From Monomorium pharaonis (Eukaryota; Arthropoda; Insecta; Hymenoptera; Formicidae): a stretch of DNA of 64,000 bases. Shown in pieces: positions 50,321-61,501 of the stretch. The stretch spans positions 21,857,136 through 21,921,135 of the forward strand of contig NC_050472.1 in NCBI RefSeq assembly GCF_013373865.1, in the 5' to 3' direction. The notes beneath the pieces are model-generated. The model ran no database searches, was not told the DNA's origin, and saw nothing but the letters and a program-made list of their open reading frames with translations. The position numbers and the translations under genes were made by a program. Within the stretch, counting starts at the first letter, position 1; the number at the start of each line of letters is the position of its first letter.

Positions 50321-53300
50321 TTATTAATTGTCAAATAAAAAGTTTGTTTCTTTTTATCGCTTCTGAATCAAGTTCATGGAAGAACAAATTAGAGTTCAAT
50401 TTTGCAACAAATAATAAAAATAAAAAGTTCATCTCTCTCGAGTGATTCGGCAGTATACACTATAAAATTACGTCCATTGCTTTAATTGGTTTATACGGTT
50501 CTCTCACGCATTTCCAGTTGCCCAAGTTGTTACGCCAACGTGCAACAAAATTATCTCCGTCGTTTCCCGGTTTTGTGTACCAGAACCGACGCACGATTAC
50601 AGCATATGCAGAGAACAAATAAAATAGATCGAGCAACGGGAACGACACTGGAGTACATTGTGATGACACACGGTGAATATTGATTCTCGAATTTTCATTG
50701 CTCTGCCAGAGAGAATCGAGGGAAAAATGCATTCTCCGTACCCTGGAATAAAGCTTTCGTACGGCTTTCCTATCGCGTATTCGTGCTTTTTCTAGCAAGC
50801 AGATAGACAACGTTGAAAAATCATAGGATTCAATTTATCTATGAGTTTTCGGTTGCATGTCAAATCTTAGGAAATCCTTGCATGCAATGCGCAACGTATT
50901 ATATGGTAGAAACAAAGTTGCCTGTTCTTAATTCTCCTTTACGTGATAAACAGATATTTTCTACTCAAAACTTATTAATGACAACTTATAATCCAAGGAC
51001 GGTTAGCACATAAAAACTTTTCGAGCAAGAAGTATTTCGTACTTGCGACTAACGAGAGACTTGCAGCAGAAAATTGCAAGAGAAAATCGTCTATTTCACT
51101 CACGAACACACTAAAAGTTTGTTGGTGCGATTCATAAACACCTTGTACCATAATATCATGTGCGATGTCAGATATGTATATGCTACACATCCGCGGAATG
51201 TAATGGGAAATCGATAGCATGTCCGACCTGTGTGAAAAACTGTGTCTTCAAAGGGGATACCTTTTATAATATTTTTAGAGTTAGGGATATACACTTGCCA
51301 ATATATTTAGTCGAGTTTGTTGAGCAAACAATCGATGAAGGACAGAGATTGTATTTTAATATAAGGAAAAAAAAAACGGTAATCATAGGGAAAGAGAGAG
51401 AGAAAGAAAAAGAGAGAAGGAGAGAGAAGTACGTGCACGTGTATAAACGGTATGCACAATTTTGCCGGGGTGACTTGCGAATTTTTATATCTATGACGCA
51501 GGTGTATAAATGGCATGAATACCTTTATAACACTCTAGATGTTCCATATTAAAATTTTAAAGAGACATATTATTAAAAAATATTGTGTGTTAACGAGAAC
51601 AGCTTTAATAGCTTCATTGTTTTTACTATCACGTTTATGTATTGTACATAGTACCTAATATTTATAAGCACGTTACAAAACTGAAATTTTTTAATCTTAC
51701 AGATGTTTTGACTGTAATATCAACTAAAAATTTTTGAAATTAAAAAACTGTGGATTTTTAAAATTATTCTTTTTTTTCTAATCAACAACAAATATTTTAG
51801 TCATAGTTACACAAGAATTAAAACCAAACAAAAAATTAAATACTTCTAATTATGCAAATTTTACAGATATTCAAATCTAATAATAAAACAATCTATGAAA
51901 TTTTTATATTTTTGGTAAAGTTTTAAAACATAACATATACATTCTTTAAAAAAGCTTATATTAATAGATTATGTAAGAAGATGATGTAAATTTCAATAAT
52001 GTTTTTTTTTAATAAATTGATTCAGTTTCTTCGTTGGACGCCAAAATAAACCAACTAAAAAAGAGAAGACCCCACGCTTTTAACTGATACTTGATTTATA
52101 TTAAAAAATCTTCAAGGAAAGCATTAGGAGTATCATCGCGTTGATAGAAAATTAAGTGAGTTTTTTTTTCCTTAGCACAAAGATTGTGTTAGAGTGCACT
52201 CATTTTTCTCGTTAATTTAATTAGTAAAACGTCCCCCGCATTTTGATGTTTATCATTCAAATATGGCATTACAGTTTCTGTCAAAATTAAATCTAGGCTT
52301 GTTCTGAGTGTGCCTATATTTAATTAGTATTAAAAAACTTGTAATTTTATATCCTATGTATAGCACGCAACAAAATTAGGTACATTTAGCTATAATTTTT
52401 AATGCGTTATTTCTAAACTAATATTTATAATTGTTTTATGGCAACATAGTTCTTTTTATTATTAAGTTATAGACTATAAAGCACTTTTAGACTATAAAGC
52501 AGTTAAAATTACAAACTATATTTTTATTTTTGTAATCCAATAGAGATAATTTCACAGAATATAATATGATCAAAAGTACAATCAGTCATCACCTTCTTCT
52601 ACATATAAATCAATGAACATATTTAACTTCATCAACCATTCGAAATAAAAGAGGATACCGAGAAATATCATCATCCATCTTACCATCTGCTACAATACTT
52701 TCAGCTAAATTCTTTCGTGAAATTCTGAGAAATAACTTTCATCAAAATAAAGTTTAAATGGAACTTGAACGATGTATAACTTGAACATGAGAAATATTTT
52801 GCCAACGTTTTACACACGCAGCCAATTCTCTCTCTCATCGACCTTATCAATCATGCTGAAGAGTCGAGGATGTCGAATGCATGTATGTACAGAGAACTGA
52901 TGTCACTTGATTTTTTCATATACTCCTTCTGACTGACCATTTCTCTCTCATCATGTTCCGAAAATGTACATCACGTCAACTGATGATGTATTAACTCACC
53001 CTATAAATTATCACAGAGTCTTGTAGATTTTATCGAAAGAGAAGCCTACTTCTTTCTTTCTTGCATAACGAATCAAAAGATCAGAACAGAGATATAGCTT
53101 ATTATATAAAGATTTTATTCAAAGAAAGAAATCCTATCAAAGTTATCAGAGAATTTTAAAGCAGTTGATAACGCAAAAAAAAAGGGAGATTAACGATATG
53201 AGACATTTGCTATTGTTTTTTCACATAGTCGCGTGTCTAAAGCTAAAGATAAAAAGAAAATATTGCGGTGAGAGGGCAATCTGTATAATCTGGAGTCGGG

Positions 53301-55079
53301 GACCGTTTGAAAATTCTGGTGCGGTGACGTACAGTCGAACGCACCTGCGCGATTTCCGACTGAAAGGACGACACTGGCTGGGTGGCGTGTAATTGGTGGA
53401 AATTGATACACACTCCCTTGTTCGTCGTGTCGGCTCCATAAAGCATTTACGTATCCCGCGCGTGTAGTCTCGCGACACGGAACACTTCATCTTACAATTA
53501 GCAATGACACCGTAACTCGCTAATCACGTCTTTGTATCGATCAATTGCGTTTTGCTTTGCAATGAAATATGAAAGATAGAGACTAGTATATCACATCCAC
53601 GAATATTTCCGTAATTTTTGTATCGACAGGCTACAACGCGCAATCAAAAACATAATGAAGAGTATGATAGTCTAACGTTTCTACTAAACTTACGCAATCG
53701 TTTTGACTTGGTGTTCCATTTGATTTGTGACCAGAATATAACTATGCGACATTAAGTGATGTTGCAGCTAACATATATCTACTATTTTTCTTAGAAAATA
53801 CTTAAACCGATAAGTTCTATATCATAAAATGATAATGATGGCAATATACTTTGGATATAGCGTACTTTTCTTTTTTTTATTTTGAAGCTGATTTCCAACT
53901 AAAGATACATAAACTACACACTCATTACAGATAACATTTTATTGTAACAATAAATAATTTAGCCAAAATATGTATTAAAGCTATTTAATTGTTGTAAAAA
54001 AATACATTTTTTAAGTTTACATGTATTTTGCAGAAGCAACTAAATTTTTCATTAAAGAAAATAAAATATTTACTTGCTGTTAAAACATACTGCAACAGCT
54101 ATTGCTGATGGCACTAAATTTTTTTTCTAGTACGTAATGCACTGAGAAGAAAAGCCGAAATGTCCAGAAATAAATGTTATTTGAAGGTTTCGTAGATATT
54201 TATTGGTTATAAAAAAATCAATAAAAAAGAATCTGTGTAATTTAATTGTGATGATAAAATATACATTTCTCTGACTATATATTTCATTTTTCCTATTAAT
54301 TGATTTATTTTCTAGAAATAAAATTGTGTTTTAGCGTATTTAAATAAAAATTTATTTCTGTGAAATATAAATATAAATTTTTGACCCACAAATAAATTTA
54401 TTTCACTAAAGTTAATTTTTACGTAAATATGGCGAAATAAAATTTTATTTCTAACATATAAATTAATTAATAAGAAAAATAAATACATTTCACAGAAGTG
54501 TATATTTTGTTACTTCATAAACAAATACTTTTATATAATTAATAAATGTCGAAGAAAACTAGTACATTTGCACTTTTTTCTCAGTGTATTAGCACGTTCG
54601 ACTATATTGAAATTTACGAATTGGTCCCAGATATATCATTTACAACCAGATATAACATTCAATGTAAATATATCGTTTCTGGCTCAAGGCCACGTCTGCT
54701 TAAATCCTTCTCTCTTAATTGTCCCACGCTCGTTCGCTGCAATTTTAATCCATCATTTTACAGGCTCCGGTAGTTCATAATACCAGCGTATTAAAGTTCT
54801 TATCGGAATCCTATTATGTAGATAATAGCGTCTTTTGTTTATCTATAGCCGATGTGGAGCGATCGAGAAAGAAGTAGATTATAAACTGCCGGCATTTCCA
54901 AAAACGATGTGTTCTTTTAAACCATTTAATGGCAAATCTTATCTATCTGTTATTCTATCATTAAAAATAAAATAAAAAATTTACGTTCATTATCATTAAA
55001 TTGGAATGAGAAGGTGAGGACAGTGATAAGGACGGTGGTGCGATTAATGGAGAGTTTTGCGTATTGCCTCGACCGATGA
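50321..55079. other. Non-coding stretch
   Basis: Contains a GA-rich repeat at 51,391-51,430 and a GC-richer patch at 53,240-53,530. TAGACTATAAAGCA occurs twice near 52,470-52,500, and an AAATAAATTTATTT-type palindromic cluster lies at 54,340-54,500. No gene recognised. Confidence 0.55.
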
Positions 55080-58000
55080 AAAGAGAAATTTTGTATTTTT
55101 CATCTCGCGCGAGCACTATTGAACGCGACAGTGTACATATCCACAACTGCTGCGGCAAAGTTGCATAAGTACGGCGTGATTGCTGTGAGGACGGCTCTCG
55201 GATGCAACCACATGGTGTTGCGATTTGCTTTTCGAGCGCCATTGGGTCGGTTTATCCGGCGGTTTCAGTACCACGCCGAGGGCGATTGTGCTCGCGCGCG
55301 CACACGTACGTCAGCGAGAGTTATTAAATAGATTCGTTCAATTCCCCCGGGGCGATCGAGATTCCCCTTCGCAGTCTGCTACATCGCCGCAGCAACGCTA
55401 TCATCCCACGATGTCGTAACACGTTTGCCGCCGTAACGTATCCCGCCCATATTTATGAAACCCCCGTCCGCTATCCCCCAAAGTGTAAATCCGATTTGAT
55501 CTTTACCCTATATTAAGCTTCCGCAAGCACTGAATAATCAAGCAGCGGCACGAGGTGAGAACTGTTGTTTCGCTCTAAATACGCCGGCTAATGCGACACT
55601 TGCCGGTTACATATGGCTTTCGGCAATTTGAAGCTATCGATGAGCAAACGAAGGATCGTTATTTTCACGGGTAATTTTTAAGTGAGAAAGTGTCACGAAA
55701 GACTATATTATACGAAATTTTATTGCAGTTAATTAGGTTTGTGCATTGTTAAAAGTTTAGTTTAAGAATTACGAACGAATCTGCACGGAGGAAGGAACTT
55801 TTGCAAAGTTGAGAAACCTGCGGCGACTTCTGAGCAGACCTGTTTCTCTTTACCGTGGCAGAGTGTAATTTCGTGGGAGCTGCACCCAAGTTCTGCCACT
55901 TTAATCTGCGGACTTACGTATAGTATCTTCTGACGAGAGAGCAAATAGAGAACGAGGACAGAAAACAGAAATGTAAAGAGAAAGTATATGTTTCTGAGGA
56001 AAAGTGCGATGTGACATTATCACGCGGATTTGTATTACAAAAATATTCTCTCAAACAACAGAGATCACAAAGCATATAAACAGGTAATTTATTGGATTAC
56101 GTTAAATACTTAATTAATTCAATTAATCAGCAAAATTGTGGCATTTAATACGTCATGTTAGTGTCACATCATATTAAACTCGATATTTTGACATATTTTC
56201 ATTATTGAAGGATTTAAATTATGTTTTGGGAAATTATAGACGAAAGTATAGAGTTCTATTATAATATAATGTTAATAAAATAATGAGATTGCGTTCATTC
56301 GAGAGAGTGTGTGAAAGAGAAAAAAAGTAGCAAAACTTTTCTTCTATAATTTATTTCGCATGTTCTTTCTCCCAACACGCTTTTGTTTGTATTTTTTGCG
56401 TTTTTCATGTTATTTAATACTATGTACACATTGCAAACATATCAAATATATCATATTAAGAAATATCTTCTATTGTATTAAAAGAATTCTAAAGGATCAT
56501 GGTTTTTAGAACGGAGAAAAGGAAGCCGTTTTCCGAGAGGAAGATAAAAGCATAGTCAGGAAATCGGCGTTCTTTTTCATCGTATGCATTTTATGATCAG
56601 CATTCTTTTATATTACGCGTAAAATGGCTTGATTCTCGCCAATACCTGTGCGCTTTTGCTTCAAAATTGATTTGAGGTTGCCTCGTCCTTGAAGAGGATG
56701 TACAGAAAGATATAAAGAAAATCATGTCACTTTTGAAGATGCACTGTTGAAAGAAAAATAACGCTATCTGTCCCAATATTAGCCTGCAGCTATGGGTTAT
56801 GTATTTTGTATCTGGCAAGGAGGGTGGAGGTACCTTTTGAAACGTTCCATTCAGCAACTGGGCCAGAAAATAAAAATAAGGTTTTCCCAGAGGCTATTGC
56901 AGACATATGGCAAAGAAAGGATATAGTCATGGTATCACAAACGCGGTACTGTTGTCAATCTCCAAAAGTGAATTGTCAGTAACCAATCGAAAATCGTGTT
57001 AACAAAAGCAGTAATACGTTAGACGAAAAGCGATTTTCAGAAAAATTAATGTTACAAAAGGATATATACAATGTTTCTTAAAAAGTAATTAGACAATTTC
57101 GACGTAATAACCAAAAATGCACTTTGTGGAGGCTTTGTAGAAAAATATTTTGATTAACTTGAAACTTTTGCATATTAATGAAAATTATATTGATCGTCAA
57201 CCTAGGTTAATAATTTTTTTTTCTTTCCCCCTCTCTCTCTCAGAACGTTTTCAATAACCTCGTAATTATAAATGAGCAATTGCGATAAAGATTAATTTAA
57301 AATGATCTAAAAGATACATTCCGTTATTTGTACCCTTGAATTGATTATCGACAATCTGTACGGCCATTCTGTACGGATTCATATTCATTCCTGTTGTGAA
57401 TCCATTCGATTTGACAAATCTGCGAATCTGGGCTAGTTCGTTGAACCAAGTCTTTGCCACAGTATTTATGACACGATGGAACGACGCCGATCAGGTACTT
57501 GTTGCCTTCGCTCGCCGTCATTCCTACTCCGCCATCTCTTTCCACGTAATTTTTCCCTGCTTACAACGCGGTCCAACTTTTTATTCTCTCCACTCTTTCA
57601 GCTACCCTCTCAGCCTTTCTCCTTCCAGCGCGGCCCTTCCATCCGTCCGTATGATCATGCCATTCCACGGTGATGATCCTCTGCTCACCAGGGCTTATAT
57701 AGCTTCCACCCCACGCCACCCTCTCTCGGCACATGTACACAAACGAAACCTGCTCGCGCACATCTAAAAGGGACGCGCACACAACACCTTCTGTCACCGA
57801 GCGTTATTGCGCTACGGTGTTAACGAATGTCCACGCGATTCGATACACCGGCTTGGTGTCCATTCGACTGGCAAGATACTGGCGTGTACATAGCTGGTGC
57901 GGGCTGACAAGTCACACTCAACGAATGTAGCGGGGACAATGGATCGTATGAATAAAATGGAGCAAATGCTTCTGTTTTTTTACCTGTCAAGGCAAATGCT

Positions 58001-60877
58001 CAAGGGACATGACGTCATGAGAATATCTGTTTACGTTCGAAGTTGAAAACATTTGTTTCGATAAATAAGAAGTCGCGGTAAAGAAGTCATTTTAGACGAT
58101 CGGAATTATAGGTATCTCTCTATTATCTTCACGATTGTCTTGATTATGAGACTTTTTAGACTTATGATCAATATGCTATAATGGACTAAAAATGTACTAG
58201 ATTATAACGAAGCTAATTAAACATACTTATCAAATTAAACATTATTTTTTAATAATTAAATATTAATTTATATAATATTAAATATTGGATATTAGAAGTT
58301 ATATTCTTAACAAAAGTAATATTGTTTTTCTATCATTACAGAAGTTAATTACGTTCAAGTTAAATTAATTTAACAATAGCACCTTATTTTTTTCTTTTTA
58401 GTACCATTTGTCTTAATTTTTTTGACAAAATCGTAAGTTACAATATTCTAAATAGACATGTATTAATTTACGTATTTGTTTCTAAAATTTTTTTTATATA
58501 AGTACTCTAAACATGCACAAATATAAATTATATAGATATTGATTATACATTTTTAAAATAATGGATACGTATACCATTGTCTGCTTGGTATAAAATAGAT
58601 ATTTTTAGCGTTAATAAAGCGGAGCTTTGTGTGAAAGAGGGATATTCTTTAACAGGTTGAATTTCCCTTCCCCCCTCTTGTGTGTCTTATAATCCACCTA
58701 TGTGTATCTCATCTTGTAACGCCCTTTGCCTTTTACTTGTAGCTTTTCCTCTCTTGTGATAAAAAACTTTCTGAAATGTTGATATTGCATGCTTACGTAA
58801 ATGACAGAAAGTAACTGTTGTAATTTATGTCATTTGATATTAGACCAAGTGAGCTTATATATAATTAAAAAGGGGATATGAATGCAAACATTGAGTTTCA
58901 AGTTTTTTCATTACATTGCATATAAAAATGAAAAATCTGTTCGTAATTTTATTTCGTAAAATTAAGTACTTTTCTGTTTGTTTTTTAAATTTAAAGTTTA
59001 AATTGTTAAGCAGTTAAACAATTGTCACAAAATAAGAAACTTGATGTATTGGATATATATGTTGTACAATATAATTATAAAGAAACAACAATTTATTTAA
59101 TTAAAATACAACTTAAAGTATTTTTTAAATTAATTAAACTAACTAATTAAACTACAATGTTTTAAGTATTCCTTTTTTAACAAGTTTGTTTTTGTTTATT
59201 TACATGCAAATATTCTATTTATATTATAACTAATGAAATTTATAACTAAATGAGCTAATAATTCTAATGTCAACAAACTTTCTTCATTCCTCCGAGTAAA
59301 AATTTCACTTTCTACTTTTACAACAACAGTTTTTCTTCGATTCTTTTTATGTGAACGGAACGACTGAATTTTTAGATAATTGCAAGTGGACGGCTCTTTT
59401 TACGAATGGTTTCACAATAGCTTCGTAAAATAGAAATACAGCAATAACAAGGACAAGTATTTACGAATGATTTCACGATAAGGATACACAGAACGGATGC
59501 TCACGAATAATGAGAACAAGTATTTACTCTGGAAAAACAAAAGATCTCATATCTCATTCTTTATTCTCGCAATTCTTCAGATACTTGCACTGGGAATCTG
59601 CCGTCATAACAACGTTAATATAAGATTCATCAATTTGTAAAATTCACTGAGAGTAAAGGTAAAGCGAACGGTGGAAGTTGAAAAGGTGCTTTTTGTAGAT
59701 TGTAATATTTAAAATAAAAATGTTAAGAGTTAAATTACTATAAAATATTTAAAAAAAAATTTTTTTTAGTGTAAGCATTATAATAAATCATATTTTAATA
59801 TTATCTTACTTTGAAACATATAAACTTAATAATTATAATTTAATTAGAATTTAATTTTATAAACTTGAATTTTTTTAATTAAAACAAGTTATTAGATTTT
59901 TATGAATTCCTATGAATTTAATACCAACAATGGAGTGACAAATAAAAAAATAAAAAATTATTTCGTATATCTATGAATAAAATAATGATTCTCTAAAGTT
60001 CAAATATGACGTAACGTGCAGTTGAAAATATTCACTGTCCGCATTGTATGAATCGCGCAAAAAATTACCCGTGCATTGTGTCAACGTGCTCTATGGTGAT
60101 GTAATGCTTGTCGACGTTGAATGCCGAGAATTTCTTTAGCATTGAAGAAAGCACGAAAATCGAGGGCGTATCACGGGTCATATACTCAAACGGCTTTATC
60201 CTTCGTGAGAACTCCGGTGCAGTCGAACTTTAGACGCGATAATCTGTGACTCGTGTTCCCCTCGCTGAAGCGATTCGCTAAGCCGGAGTTAGATTTCTCA
60301 TTCAGCCTCATAATAGGACATCCGGAACTGCATTGACAATTCATGGATGGAGTGTTTGCATTATTTTAGTATCGGCAATTGTCAAGTTGAATTTTTGCAT
60401 GCGAGAGATGTACATATATTTATATATTATAAATGTTATGTAATTATATTCGTGTCATACAAAACACTACAAGATAGATTTCTAAGTAATTCTGCGTTTT
60501 ATAATAGAATATTTCATAAAGAGAGATGATAAAGCAGAACAATGTATTTTAAAAATAAAGAGACACGTATGTAAAGTATTCAGTCGTTCGTTAATATAGA
60601 TTTTTAATTTTCAATGTTCTTTCAATAGGCGGTTTTTAATTAATTACAAGAGCGTGCGCGAGAGTGAATAAAAGATAATAGCGTGCGATTTGCGGTGCAA
60701 TATCGATAAGAATAGTTTGATGGCTCTAATTCAAAGCCATTTCAGTCTTTGAATTACGGGAAAGCGAACTATTGCCCGTAATTTCAGATCGTGTGGAGTT
60801 CCAATTGGCTACTTGAATGATTTAAAAACGGGTTCGCCCTCTTTAAGGTGTACCCAGTCGCTTTTTGCCCACCGGCG
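55080..60877. other. Non-coding stretch upstream of the receptor gene
   Basis: CpG-richer patches at 55,080-55,900, 57,340-57,960 and 60,000-60,330 are separated by AT-rich DNA. The frame at 57,396-57,767 is crossed by equally long frames on both strands and has no domain. Such patches close to a neuronal receptor gene are reasonable enhancer candidates, but that is inference only. Confidence 0.5.
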
Positions 60878-61008
60878 ATGAGACCGACGCGGGGGTTGAA
60901 TGTAGTTCCATTCATGCTTATTTCAAGCTCATTGTGCGCCTGGTGTATTCAGCCTTTGACTCGTTTCTCGTGTCGCCGCTGTAGCGACGCTCCAGAGAGT
61001 ACGGTCGT
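60878..61008 (+). CDS. Possible first coding exon of the muscarinic receptor
   Basis: A 48-codon ATG frame (stop at 61,022-61,024) contains a strong GTATGT donor after 61,008. Splicing there would leave two bases, exactly the phase needed to join the exon at 61,502. The resulting start encodes MRPTRGLNVV and then a hydrophobic run (VPFMLISSSLCAW) that could act as a signal peptide. It lies in a CpG-richer region 0.5 kb upstream. The support is phase and donor quality only; I recognise no homology. Confidence 0.3.
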
Positions 61009-61501
61009 GTATGTCGCTGTGTAGAGAATCAGGAAATACCGGTGTCACATTTTCTTCGATGGTAACAAACATGCATCCACAACGAAGGAATAGGAACATT
61101 GTGATTCATCGAACTATCGAACTTCCCTTTATGTGTAAAATGTAATTTACACGTGTGGATAGAAATAGCGGTCGCGCACAAATGGAATTAATCCGCGATT
61201 TTATCTGCTGCCTGTAATTACGTAAATGCTTAGTGCTTTATTTGGACGCATATCATTAGCCTAGATTTGGTCTACCGTTACAGTGGAGTACGTTAAAAAT
61301 TTAGAAGTGGTGGTATCTCATGCGAGCGCCATTTCCATAAAAGCTATGGTGTTCGTGTTACTTTATTATAATTAACGAAAAAAAAAAAAATGTTATAATT
61401 TTTCATTCACTCTCGCACTGATATTTAGTACAACCTTCCGTTTTTTTCGGATTTTTTACGTTTTACGGTTAATAGTAAAAAAAAATTTCCATTGTTCTTA
61501 G

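Noticed and set aside
50022..50445. Frames ending in long serine/leucine or phenylalanine repeats
   Set aside because: Translation of a (CT)n microsatellite.
57396..57797. Overlapping frames of 123, 65 and 78 codons on both strands
   Set aside because: GC-rich patch; products are low in complexity and mutually overlapping, with no domain or splice context.
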